Source: Anderseniella sp963759095 (GTDB lineage: Bacteria; Pseudomonadota; Alphaproteobacteria; Rhizobiales; Aestuariivirgaceae). Taken from it: a DNA stretch of 64,000 nucleotides. The notes under the pieces are model-generated. The model was not told where the DNA came from and did not search any database. It worked only from the letters and a program-made list of their open reading frames with translations. Position 1 is the stretch's first letter. Every line of letters starts with the position of its first letter. The position numbers and the translations under genes were made by a program. The stretch is taken from assembly GCA_963759095.1 (NCBI GenBank), contig CAVWYF010000037.1:1-64000 (forward strand). The letters run 5' to 3'. Shown piece by piece: positions 29,617 to 38,641 of the stretch.

Positions 29617-30450
29617 CGCCTTCGTCTTCGGTGGCGATTGACTGCAATACCATTGTGAAGGTGCCGTCGGCCTGTGGCGGCGGGGAGTATGTCAACCCTG
29701 CTGCGAGTTCGGCTGCGGTAAAGCTCCACACGCCGCCGCCCAGGTCGGTGCCGGTGGAAAAGGAGGCCGCCGGGTCCACCCCGGTGATGCGATGGGTCAG
29801 TGTTTCAGAGCCGTCAAGATCATTGAGCGCACCGACAAGACCGGTCAGTGCCACATCGATATCTTCGTCAGTGGTGTAACTGCCGCCGGTGACATCGGGC
29901 ACATCGGCAACCGGCGCGACGTCGACCGGATGCGTTGCAGTCTGTGTCGCGGTAGACCCGTCTGCATCAGTGACCGTAACAGCAACGGTAAGATTGAAGT
30001 CATCGCCGGAGTCGTCAGGTGGCGTGATGGCGAATGTATCAAGCGTGGCGCGAATGGCCGCCTCGCTGCCGGTGATAGCAAACCCTCCGGCAATCGCCGT
30101 GACAGTGGCACCGGCAGCAGCCGTATAGGTAACATTGGCACCCGTCGGCACACCGGTGATCGCCACTTCGCTGACTGCTTCAGACCCGTCCGTATCGGTC
30201 GGCGCATAAGTAATCTGAGGCCCGAAGGTGACGCCAGTGTCCTCATCCGTGGCCGATGATCCACCAACAACGGACGGCGTATCAGCCTGCGCATCGACAA
30301 CAATATCAAACGGCAAGGAGCTTTCCGCTGTATCCCCATTGGCCCCTTCCGTGGCGATGGAGACCAGCGTCAGCGGGATCGTGCCGTGGAAGTTCGTCGG
30401 TGGCGTGAATGTCAGCGTGGCAAGTTCGGCCGGTGTCAGCAGAACACTGA
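29588..30450 (-). CDS. Giant T1SS adhesin, segment 4
   Basis: Frame open from about 30450 to a stop at 29588. It contains two modules, the first starting SLPFDIVVDAQADTPSVVGG and the second a DVAPVADVPDVTGGSYTTDED module ending AISSANV. It is joined in frame neither to the preceding segment (break at 30440-30455, where AGAACACTGAACC replaces the AGAACCGAACC of sister copies, +2 nt) nor to the following one (break near 29600). Both breaks lie within otherwise good module sequence. Confidence 0.75.
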
Positions 30451-33400
30451 ACCATCCGGCTGAACAGCACCTGCAGACAGCACCGCACCGGCAGGCAGGC
30501 CCTCAATCCGATACGAAAGCGCCTCCGATCCGTCCGTATCGGCAAGCCCGCCGCCGAGACCCGAAAGCGCAACCGTGGTGTCTTCTTCCGTCGCAAACGA
30601 TCCTGCCCCGACCGTCACCGACGGCGTGTCAGCAACGGCATTGACCGTCACCGGCACCGTGAACGTGGTGTCAGCCGACAGTGTATCAACCTCACCGCCA
30701 ACCGGTGATGTCTCACTGGAGGTCAGGGTCACAGACAGCGTGAAGTCGGCATCGGAATCAGCCGGCGGGGTCGCTGTCATCGCCGCAAGCGCTGCATCAA
30801 TCTGTGCCGGCGTGCCGGTAATCGTCCAGTCCTGGCCAACTTGAACAACACTTGCTCCAGACCCGGCAAACCCGCCCAGAACAACTCCTGCCGGAGCCGT
30901 CACAACAGCCTGGGTAATCGTCTCAGACCCGTCGGTATCGGAAAGCGCCGTGGTCACCGGAACCGCTATTGCGGTGTCCTCGTTACCCGTGCCTGCACCA
31001 GACCCCGACGGCGCATCGGCAACCGCTGCCACCAGCAGTTCATGACTGCCCGTCGTGGTGGCCGTATCCACACCATCATCCGTCACCGTCACCGCAACCG
31101 ACAATGTAACATTGCTGTCATCGTCCGGCGCACTCGTATAGGCAAAACTGTCGAGCGTGGCCCTGATGTCTGCTTCCGGCCCGGTAATCGAAAACCCCCC
31201 GGCAATCGCCGTCACCACAGCTGTACCGGCAGCGGTATAAGTAATCGCTGCACCTGCCGGCACACCGGTCACATCAACCTGCGAGACAACCTCGGACCCG
31301 TCCGTATCCACAAGGCCATACACAATGTCCGTGCCGAACACACCGGCCACATCTTCACTGACCGCGGAATTACCAGAAGACACCGTCGGCGCATCGGCAA
31401 CCGGCGCGACGTCGACCGGATGCGTTGCAGTCTGCGTCGCCATAGACCCGTCTGCATCAGTGACCGTAACAGCAACGGTAAGATTGAAGTCATCGCCGGA
31501 GTCGTCTGGTGGCGTGATGGCGAATGTATCAAGCGTGTCACGAATGGCCGCCTCGCTGCCGGTGACGGCAAACCCTCCGGCAATCGCCGTGACAGTGGCA
31601 CCGGCAGCAGCCGTATAGGTAACATTGGCACCCGTCGGGACCCCGGTGATTGCCACCTCACTGACCGCTTCAGACCCGTCCGTATCGGTCGGCGCATAAG
31701 TAATCTGAGGCCCGAAGGTGACAGCCGTGTCCTCATCCGTGGCCGATGATCCACCAACAACGGATGGCGTATCAGCCTGCGCATCGACCACAATATCAAA
31801 CGGCAAGGAGCTTTCCGCTGTATCCCCATTGGCCCCTTCCGTGGCGATGGAGACCAGCGTCAGCGGGATCGTGCCGTGGAAGTTCGTCGGTGGCGTGAAT
31901 GTCAGCGTGGCAAGATCGGCCGGTGTCAGCAGAACCGAACCATCCGGCTGAACAGCACCTGCAGACAGCACCGCACCGGCAGGCAGGCCCTCAATCCGGT
32001 AGCTAAGCATCTCAGACCCGTCCGTATCGGAAAGCCCGCCGCCGAGACCCGAAAGCGCAACCGTGGTGTCTTCTTCCGTCGCAAACGATCCTGCCCCGAC
32101 CGTCACCGACGGCGTATCGGCGACGGCATTGACCGTCACCGGCACCGTGAACGTGGTGTCAGCCGACAGTGTATCAACCTCACCGCCAACCGGTGATGTC
32201 TCACTGGAGGTCAGGGTCACAGACAGCGTGAAGTCGGCATCGGAATCAGCCGGCGGGGTCGCTGTCATCGCCGCAAGCGCTGCATCAATCTGTGCCGGCG
32301 TGCCGGTAATCGTCCAGTCCTGACCAACTTGAACAACACTTGCTCCAGATCCGGCAAAGCCGCCCAGAACAACTCCTGCCGGAGCCGTCACAACAGCCTG
32401 GGTAATCGTCTCAGACCCGTCGGTATCGGAAAGCGCCGTGGTCACCGGAACCGCTATTGCGGTGTCCTCGTTACCCGTACCTGCACCAGACCCCGACGGC
32501 GCATCGGCAACCGCTGCCACCAGCAGTTCATGACTGCCCGTCGTGGTGGCCGTATCCACACCATCATCCGTCACCGTCACCGCAACCGACAATGTAACAT
32601 TGCTGTCATCGTCCGGCGCACTCGTATAGGCAAAACTGTCGAGCGTGGCCCTGATGTCTGCTTCCGGCCCGGTAATCGAAAAACCCCCGGCAATCGCCGT
32701 CACCACAGCTGTACCGGCAGCGGTATAAGTAATCGCTGCACCTGCCGGCACACCGGTCACATCAACCTGCGAGACAACCTCGGACCCGTCCGTATCCACA
32801 AGGCCATACACAATGTCCGTGCCGAACACACCGGCCACATCTTCGTTGACCGCGGAATTACCAGAAGACACCGTCGGCGCATCGGCAACCGCTGCAACCA
32901 CAACATCAAAGGGTGCTGATGTTTCGGCTGCATCCGCGTTGGCCGTTTCTGTCGAAATAACCACCAGCGTCAGCGGTATGGTGCCATGGAAATGCAAAGG
33001 TGGTGTAATCGTCAGGCCGGCAAGCTCGGCCGGTGTCAGCAGAACGCTGCCGTCCGGCTGCACAGTACCAGCCGACAGCACTGCGCCCGCTGGCAACCCT
33101 TCAATGCGATAGGTGAGCGTTTCAGAACCATCGGTATCCGCCAGGGTGCCGCCAAGGCCATTCAACGGGATCGGGGTATCTTCGTCACCCGCAGCATTGG
33201 CGACAATAGGAACAGGCGCATCGGCAACCGGCGTGACATCGACCGGGTGCGTTGCAGTCTGCGTCGCCATGGACCCGTCTGCATCGGTGACCGTAACAGC
33301 AACGGTAAGATTGAAGTCATCGCCGGAGTCGTCTGGTGGCGTGATGGCGAATGTATCAAGCGTGGCGCGAATGGCCGCCTCGCTGCCGGTGATGGCAAAC

Positions 33401-34521
33401 CCTCCGGCAATCGCCGTGACAGTGGCACCGGCAGCAGCCGTATAGGTGACATTGGCACCCGTCGGGACCCCGGTGATTGCCACCTCACTGACCGCTTCAG
33501 ACCCGTCCGTATCGGTCGGCGCATAAGTAATCTGAGGCCCGAAGGTGACAGCCGTGTCCTCATCCGTGGCCGATGATCCACCAACAACGGACGGCGTATC
33601 AGCCTGCGCATCGACAACAATATCAAACGGCAAGGAGCTTTCCGCTGTATCCCCATTGGCCCCTTCCGTGGCGATGGAGACCAGCGTCAGCGGGATCGTG
33701 CCGTGGAAGTTCGTCGGTGGCGTGAATGTCAGCGTGGCAAGTTCGGCCGGTGTCAGCAGAACCGAACCATCCGGCTGAACAGCACCTGCAGACAGCACCG
33801 CACCGGCAGGCAGGCCCTCAATCCGATACGAAAGCGCCTCCGATCCGTCCGTATCGGCAAGCCCGCCGCCGAGACCCGAAAGCGCAACCGTGGTGTCTTC
33901 TTCCGTCGCAAACGATCCTGCCCCGACCGTCACCGACGGCGTGTCAGCAACGGCATTGACCGTCACCGGCACCGTGAACGTGGTGTCAGCCGACAGTGTA
34001 TCAACCTCACCGCCAACCGGTGATGTCTCACTGGAGGTCAGGGTCACAGACAGCGTGAAGTCGGCATCGGAATCAGCCGGCGGGGTCGCTGTCATCGCCG
34101 CAAGCGCTGCATCAATCTGTGCCGGCGTGCCGGTAATCGTCCAGTCCTGACCAACTTGAACAACACTTGCTCCAGACCCGGCAAAGCCGCCCAGAACAAC
34201 TCCTGCCGGAGCCGTCACAACAGCCTGGGTAATCGTCTCAGACCCGTCGGTATCGGAAAGCGCCGTGGTCACCGGAACCGCTATTGCGGTGTCCTCGTTA
34301 CCCGTACCTGCACCAGACCCCGACGGCGCATCGGCAACCGCTGCCACCAGCAGTTCATGACTGCCCGTCGTGGTGGCCGTATCCACACCATCATCCGTCA
34401 CCGTCACCGCAACCGACAATGTAACATTGCTGTCATCGTCCGGCGCACTCGTATAGGCAAAACTGTCGAGCGTGGCCCTGATGTCTGCTTCCGGCCCGGT
34501 AATCGAAAAACCCCCCGGCAA
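30436..34521 (-). CDS. Giant T1SS adhesin, near-identical module array (segment 3)
   Basis: 1,361 codons made of about 11-12 modules in the order W-V-X-Y-Z repeated. Example module signatures: TDEDTAVTFGPQITYAPTDTDG, EEDTTVALSGLGGGL and NEDTAIAVPVTTALSDTDG. Copies are almost identical at DNA level, pointing to recent duplication or gene conversion. The segment is open at both ends only because of frame breaks: at 34508 the tract is A5C6 where sister copies have A4C6 or A5C5, and at 30440 there is a +2. Acidic Ca-binding-like turns suggest a calcium-stiffened surface filament, by analogy with other large T1SS adhesins. Confidence 0.8.
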   Translation of the reverse strand: MPGGFSITGPEADIRATLDSFAYTSAPDDDSNVTLSVAVTVTDDGVDTATTTGSHELLVAAVADAPSGSGAGTGNEDTAIAVPVTTALSDTDGSETITQAVVTAPAGVVLGGFAGSGASVVQVGQDWTITGTPAQIDAALAAMTATPPADSDADFTLSVTLTSSETSPVGGEVDTLSADTTFTVPVTVNAVADTPSVTVGAGSFATEEDTTVALSGLGGGLADTDGSEALSYRIEGLPAGAVLSAGAVQPDGSVLLTPAELATLTFTPPTNFHGTIPLTLVSIATEGANGDTAESSLPFDIVVDAQADTPSVVGGSSATDEDTAVTFGPQITYAPTDTDGSEAVSEVAITGVPTGANVTYTAAAGATVTAIAGGFAITGSEAAIRATLDTFAITPPDDSGDDFNLTVAVTVTDADGSMATQTATHPVDVTPVADAPVPIVANAAGDEDTPIPLNGLGGTLADTDGSETLTYRIEGLPAGAVLSAGTVQPDGSVLLTPAELAGLTITPPLHFHGTIPLTLVVISTETANADAAETSAPFDVVVAAVADAPTVSSGNSAVNEDVAGVFGTDIVYGLVDTDGSEVVSQVDVTGVPAGAAITYTAAGTAVVTAIAGGFSITGPEADIRATLDSFAYTSAPDDDSNVTLSVAVTVTDDGVDTATTTGSHELLVAAVADAPSGSGAGTGNEDTAIAVPVTTALSDTDGSETITQAVVTAPAGVVLGGFAGSGASVVQVGQDWTITGTPAQIDAALAAMTATPPADSDADFTLSVTLTSSETSPVGGEVDTLSADTTFTVPVTVNAVADTPSVTVGAGSFATEEDTTVALSGLGGGLSDTDGSEMLSYRIEGLPAGAVLSAGAVQPDGSVLLTPADLATLTFTPPTNFHGTIPLTLVSIATEGANGDTAESSLPFDIVVDAQADTPSVVGGSSATDEDTAVTFGPQITYAPTDTDGSEAVSEVAITGVPTGANVTYTAAAGATVTAIAGGFAVTGSEAAIRDTLDTFAITPPDDSGDDFNLTVAVTVTDADGSMATQTATHPVDVAPVADAPTVSSGNSAVSEDVAGVFGTDIVYGLVDTDGSEVVSQVDVTGVPAGAAITYTAAGTAVVTAIAGGFSITGPEADIRATLDSFAYTSAPDDDSNVTLSVAVTVTDDGVDTATTTGSHELLVAAVADAPSGSGAGTGNEDTAIAVPVTTALSDTDGSETITQAVVTAPAGVVLGGFAGSGASVVQVGQDWTITGTPAQIDAALAAMTATPPADSDADFTLSVTLTSSETSPVGGEVDTLSADTTFTVPVTVNAVADTPSVTVGAGSFATEEDTTVALSGLGGGLADTDGSEALSYRIEGLPAGAVLSAGAVQPDGSVFC

Positions 34522-35420
34522 TCGCCGTCACCACAGCTGTACCGGCAGCGGTATAAGTAATCGCTGCACCTGCCGGCACACCAGTCACATCAACCTGCGA
34601 GACAACCTCGGACCCGTCCGTATCCACAAGGCCATACACAATGTCCGTGCCGAACACACCGGCCACATCTTCGTTGACCGCGGAATTACCAGAAGACACC
34701 GTCGGCGCATCGGCAACCGCTGCAACCACAACATCAAAGGGTGCTGATGTTTCGGCTGCATCCGCGTTGGCCGTTTCTGTCGAAATAACCACCAGCGTCA
34801 GCGGTATGGTGCCATGGAAATGCAAAGGTGGTGTAATCGTCAGGCCGGCAAGCTCGGCCGGTGTCAGCAGAACGCTGCCGTCCGGCTGCACAGTACCAGC
34901 CGACAGCACTGCGCCCGCTGGCAACCCTTCAATGCGATAGGTGAGCGTTTCAGAACCATCGGTATCCGCCAGGGTGCCGCCAAGGCCATTCAACGGGATC
35001 GGGGTATCTTCGTCACCCGCAGCATTGGCGACAATAGGAACAGGCGCATCGGCAACCGGCGTGACATCGACCGGGTGCGTTGCAGTCTGCGTCGCCATGG
35101 ACCCGTCTGCATCGGTGACCGTAACAGCAACGGTAAGATTGAAGTCATCGCCGGAGTCGTCTGGTGGCGTGATGGCAAACGTGTCCAGCGTGGCACGAAT
35201 CGCCGCCTCGCTGCCGGTGATGGCAAACCCTCCGGCAATCGCCGTGACAGTGGCACCGGCAGCAGCCGTATAGGTGACATTGGCACCCGTCGGGACCCCG
35301 GTGATTGCCACCTCACTGACCGCTTCAGACCCGTCCGTATCGGTCGGCGCATAAGTAATCTGAGGCCCGAAGGTGACAGCCAGTGTCCTCATCCGTGGCC
35401 GATGATCCACCAACAACGGA
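31013..35420 (-). repeat. Macro-tandem repeat inside the adhesin gene (about 1.83 kb unit)
   Basis: The DNA at 31388-33593 recurs at 33215-35420 with a constant offset of 1,827 bp (1,828 after the extra C at 34508); checked at several anchors (33215-31388, 33601-31774, 34328-32501). The unit holds five ~115-residue modules. A shorter block with offset 1,488 (31013 to 32501), lacking one module, precedes it. Such repeats change copy number by recombination and are hard to assemble. Confidence 0.85.
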
Positions 35421-35449
35421 CGGCGTATCAGCCTGCGCATCGACCACAA
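34433..35449 (-). CDS. Giant T1SS adhesin, segment 2
   Basis: Meaningful from about 35388 to about 34508. Three modules: VTFGPQITYAPTDTDGSEAV, then PVPIVANAAGDEDTPIPLNG, then a TVSSGNSAVNEDVAGVFG module. The first frame break (35380-35390) reads CACTGGCTGTCAC on the coding strand, a hybrid of the two sister forms CACTGGCGTCAC and CACGGCTGTCAC with one extra base. The second is the A5C6 tract. Both ends therefore look like junction errors between repeat variants. Confidence 0.75.
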   Translation of the reverse strand: MWSMRRLIRRPLLVDHRPRMRTLAVTFGPQITYAPTDTDGSEAVSEVAITGVPTGANVTYTAAAGATVTAIAGGFAITGSEAAIRATLDTFAITPPDDSGDDFNLTVAVTVTDADGSMATQTATHPVDVTPVADAPVPIVANAAGDEDTPIPLNGLGGTLADTDGSETLTYRIEGLPAGAVLSAGTVQPDGSVLLTPAELAGLTITPPLHFHGTIPLTLVVISTETANADAAETSAPFDVVVAAVADAPTVSSGNSAVNEDVAGVFGTDIVYGLVDTDGSEVVSQVDVTGVPAGAAITYTAAGTAVVTAIAGGFFDYRAGSRHQGHARQFCLYECAGR

Positions 35450-36704
35450 TGGAGAAGGGAACAGTTGTTACAGCCGTATCGCCATTGCCAGTCTCCGTAG
35501 CAGTCGCGGTAATCTCCAGATCGATCGTTCCATGCCAGTCTGCCGGCGGCGTGAACACAAGGTTGGGAACATCCCCCGGGTCAACGGACCAGACACCGGG
35601 TGATATCTCCGTACCGGCTGAGAGGCTCGCACCAGCCGGGACTCCACTGATAGTGACAGCAATCGTTTCGGAGCCATCCTGATCCACAAGATCTGCAGAC
35701 AGACCGCTCAAGGCGACAGGCGTATCCTCCTCGGTAGTTGTCGAGAAAGCCGTTATGGCGGGGGCATCAGCCACCGGCACTATGACGATCTCGACCTGCT
35801 CGACGGTGACGGTACCGCTGGCAGGGTCAGTGACCGTATATTCGAACGTCACCGTGCCGGAAAAATTTTCATCAGGCGTAAATGTGAACGTTCCATCCGG
35901 ATTCAGGACAAGCGTGCCGTTCTCGGGCAGCAGGTCGCCGACCGCAAACACCGCTCCCGCATTTGGCAGCGTATCGTTTTCAGCCAGGTCCCCGGAAACA
36001 ATCGTGTCCTCGTTGCCGGAGAACAGGTCTGTGACGGTGGTCGGGCTCTGCACGGCCCCGTCCACCGGATCGATCACCGTGAAAACGGTTGGGTCTATGC
36101 CGTTGAGATAATCTTCATCCGGCAAGGGTGGTAAATGAGCAATGTCAGGTCCGACACCGGCGTTTACGCGCCCGAACAAATTGGCAAACGTCGTAAGCTG
36201 AACGGAAACCGCAAAATAGGCAGAAGCTGGCGCAAGCGGATCCAGATGGGTCAGCAATGTACCATCGTTACTGTCGGCAAGTTTGTAGAGGCCATCATCG
36301 ATGGCGCCGGCGCTGTTTGAGTCTATCGAGTCAGCCTGACCTGTCGGGGTCGTTACAGCGGCCATGAAGCCTGACTGCAATTCGTCATTCAAATCGGCCA
36401 GCTGAACCAGGCCGGCCTTATCCGCCAAGGAGACCAGCAGAGCCGGATCGTCGTTCAAGGCATCAACCAGTCTTTCGGGAGATATTCCTGCAGCGGCCAA
36501 CAAAGCTTCGCTTCCGGCAATCCTGACCACCCAGCCATCACCGGACAACACAAGCTCGCCAGTCTCATTGAGCGCAAAGCCTCCGTTGACCCCTTTTTTT
36601 GTCTCCACTGCGACCCCGACCAATTGGGTAAGGGTAGCAGGTGTCAAAGTGACGACAATATCGGAACGGTCGGGAACATCGAGCATAGCAGCTGGTCTCA
36701 CCAA
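35325..36704 (-). CDS. Giant T1SS adhesin, N-terminal segment (gene start)
   Basis: Starts GTG 36704 or ATG 36686 (MLDVPDRSDIVVTLT). No signal peptide, as expected for a type I substrate. Residues 1-220 are a non-repetitive N-terminal domain (LTPATLTQLVGVAVE, DGWVVRIAGSEALLAAAGISP); no TAAG/PAAG LapG-type cleavage motif was recognised. A tandem-95/Big-like module follows (FSGNEDTIVSGDLAENDTLPN, FTFTPDENFSGTVTFEYTV), then an IVPVADAPAITAFSTTTEED module and the first of the repeated modules, where the frame breaks at about 35388. Summed over all segments the protein would be about 4,100 residues. Confidence 0.8.
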   Translation of the reverse strand: MVRPAAMLDVPDRSDIVVTLTPATLTQLVGVAVETKKGVNGGFALNETGELVLSGDGWVVRIAGSEALLAAAGISPERLVDALNDDPALLVSLADKAGLVQLADLNDELQSGFMAAVTTPTGQADSIDSNSAGAIDDGLYKLADSNDGTLLTHLDPLAPASAYFAVSVQLTTFANLFGRVNAGVGPDIAHLPPLPDEDYLNGIDPTVFTVIDPVDGAVQSPTTVTDLFSGNEDTIVSGDLAENDTLPNAGAVFAVGDLLPENGTLVLNPDGTFTFTPDENFSGTVTFEYTVTDPASGTVTVEQVEIVIVPVADAPAITAFSTTTEEDTPVALSGLSADLVDQDGSETIAVTISGVPAGASLSAGTEISPGVWSVDPGDVPNLVFTPPADWHGTIDLEITATATETGNGDTAVTTVPFSIVVDAQADTPSVVGGSSATDEDTGCHLRASDYLCADRYGRV

Positions 36705-36975
36705 GATTCACACGGAAACAGGGACGCAACTGACTCTCGCTCGCAGATCGCTAGGATTAGTGGGAGCCGACTAACATAGAATATGTGATTCGTGTGGAAC
36801 ACTATTCCAATATTCTTGCATTTTATTCGTTTAGATTAAAATATTGATCCGTACAGAAATCTTATAAATGTTCAATAATTCAGAATGCTGATTGGTTTTC
36901 TTGCCAACCTTGCGTAATATTATTAACCCATCAGTACATTATTACTTTCAGTCGAAAAACTGCCGCTAACACGAG
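36705..36975. other. AT-rich region upstream of the adhesin gene
   Basis: Contains no gene. On the minus strand it would hold the adhesin promoter; the AT content is far above the flanking coding DNA. The first IS6 end begins at 36976, about 270 bp from the adhesin start. Confidence 0.4.
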
Positions 36976-37384
36976 GGCATTGACAAATTAACTCGCTGGA
37001 TCAGACTTTCCAATGGCGTTAGCGTCGTTGGATGACACAGATTTCCTAAAAGCGACATCGGTTTCCACCAGCGATTATCCAACATGCGGTTTGGCTGTAT
37101 TTTCGGTTCACATTGAGCTTTCGCGATGTGGAAGAGCTTCTCGCAGAACGTGGATTGGACGTTTCCTATGAAAGCATCCGATGCTGGGTTCTTAAGTTCG
37201 GGAAACAATATGCCCGGCGGATTGATCAAGATAGGCCTCGCCCAAGTTGCCGGTGGCATCTTGATGAGGTGTTTGTCACGATCAGCGGCAAACGGATGTA
37301 TCTGTGGCGTGCCGTTGACGATGAAGGCGAGGTTCTGGAAGTTCTGGTTCAATCACGCCGGAACAAGAAGGCTGCACTGAAGCG
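36976..37384 (+). mobile_element. Truncated IS6-family element (5' half)
   Basis: Starts with the IS6 end GGCATTGACAAATTAACTC and continues collinear with the intact element (including CTGGATCAGACTTTCCAATG) through the transposase start. Codon 6 is TAA (MTQIS*) where the intact copy has TAT, then the frame continues with SFRDVEELLAERGLDVSYE, RWHLDEVFVTI and VQSRRNKKAALK, where homology ends at about 37384. The 3' half and second end are missing. It is inverted relative to the copy at 18451-19256, with both 5' ends facing the adhesin cluster. Confidence 0.85.
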
Positions 37385-37450
37385 ACACGGCCATCTTGCA
37401 CAATCAAAAGTTATGATCTTGATGAATGTACCGCCTGACTTTCGGTAACG

Positions 37451-37920
37451 ATTCCAGTAATTGAAACCCAATATGACTGGATCCCTGCTATAGGAAACGG
37501 TTTCCCTGATACTCAAAAATGGTTCCCTGTAATGCAAATTAATTTCCCTGTTAAGATTTTTAGGGAAATCCATACGTAACACACTGTATTCAAAGTAGTT
37601 TTTGTGGTGGTAAAAACCTAAAACAGCCCTATTTTACAAAAATTCCCTGTATTTTCCCGGTAGAACAGGGAAATGACACGTGAGACGAGTTCGCACAGGA
37701 CTAACGGCAAGGATTACGAGCAGCTGTTCCATGGTTTTGTATTTTATACGAATGCCGTGTCACGTTCATAACAGCTTGATTTCAAAGTTAATAATGATGT
37801 TTATACTGAAATCTGTTGGCAGTCAGATAAGGGTCTTTTTTGCACGTGTGGCAACCATTCGTTAGCCGAATGAACAGTTTTCAATTCACCTGCACCATAG
37901 CCGTCTTGTATAAGCTTGCT
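37451..37920. repeat. Cluster of TTCCCTG motifs in a gene-free stretch
   Basis: Between the IS6 remnant and the PilZ gene there is no supported gene. The heptamer TTCCCTG or its complement occurs at 37482 (TCCCTG only), 37502, 37523, 37544, 37562 (as AGGGAAA), 37643 and 37666 (as CAGGGAAA), in both orientations, giving several possible stem-loops. Such clusters resemble the palindromic ends of dispersed non-autonomous repeats seen in alphaproteobacteria. A 32-codon frame at 37673-37771 (MTRETSSHRT) overlaps its end but has no supporting features. Confidence 0.5.
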
Positions 37921-38229
37921 ATGAACAACAGACGAAATTCCCACCCGCGCTACGACGTCCGCCGTCCAGTCAACCTGTTGATTGGCGACAATGGATGTCG
38001 TGTGTTCTGCGAATTGAAAGACATGAGTTTGACGGGCGCAAGGCTTACGTCGGTTCCACTGAGATATGTGCCTCAGACGTTCAAGATACTAATCCCCAGC
38101 GAGAACGTTGTGTTGCCCTGCAGGCTGCGCTGGATCGAAGGTAAAGAGCTGGGCGTTCAATTTATCGGGGACCCTGATTACCGTCACAACATCTACGACG
38201 AGCATCAGGTCACGATCGGCGCCATATGA
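37921..38229 (+). CDS. PilZ-domain protein (predicted c-di-GMP binding)
   Basis: 102 residues from ATG 37921. A single PilZ domain: RYDVR (R10-x3-R14, the RxxxR loop) and DMSLTGA (D34-x-S36-x2-G39, the D/NxSxxG motif), followed by beta strands with LPCRLRWIEGKELGVQFIG. Both c-di-GMP contact motifs are complete. A longer start at 37840 is possible, but the added residues look unstructured. It lies about 1.2 kb from the start of the giant adhesin gene, divergently oriented; c-di-GMP commonly controls T1SS adhesins, but a link here is only suggested by position. Confidence 0.85.
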   Translation: MNNRRNSHPRYDVRRPVNLLIGDNGCRVFCELKDMSLTGARLTSVPLRYVPQTFKILIPSENVVLPCRLRWIEGKELGVQFIGDPDYRHNIYDEHQVTIGAI

Positions 38230-38641
38230 ACCGCGGTCCTGAACCGCCTGGAGACGCCTGACGGCGCCGCAGACAGTTGATGTGATTTCTACTCCACCGG
38301 GAGGCAAAGTCTGAACCGGCTTGGCGACAACGGCTCAATGGCAACATGGAGCCGTTTTTTCGTGGCGCGCAAACCTGGCGCTGCCTGGTGTAGCCCGCAA
38401 GTCGACCTGCCGGTTGGCTCTTTCCAGGTCGCGGGACATTTTCTCCAATCTCAAGATGTGGTTTTTACTTCCATTTGGTATAAAAAACCCTTGTTCACGA
38501 CACCCGAGTCAGGCATCTTCCGATACGTAAGCTCAATCTAAGGTTGAGCTTATTGTAAGTTCACGTACTAAAAGGGTGCATTCTGAAGACATTTCACTGG
38601 GGGGCAATCATGATGCTGATCCGCCACTGAAGAGGTCGTTA
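38230..38641. other. Intergenic with a 9-bp inverted repeat
   Basis: No recognisable gene. A perfect palindromic hairpin TAAGCTCAA-TCTAAGG-TTGAGCTTA lies at 38529-38553. It is followed by TTGTAAG rather than a T-run, so it may be an operator or a weak terminator upstream of the TAXI gene. Confidence 0.45.

Noticed and set aside
31013..35420. Possible CRISPR array because of regular repeats
   Set aside because: Repeat units are over 1 kb, coding, and lack short repeats with unique spacers.
24548..36111. Many long plus-strand frames (up to 300 codons) opposite the adhesin gene
   Set aside because: They recur with each module copy, are rich in Arg/Ser/Thr and have no domain character; they are antisense shadows of a GC-rich repetitive gene.
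38321..38541. Two short plus-strand frames upstream of the TAXI gene
   Set aside because: Overlap each other in different frames, no RBS, biased composition; treated as intergenic.
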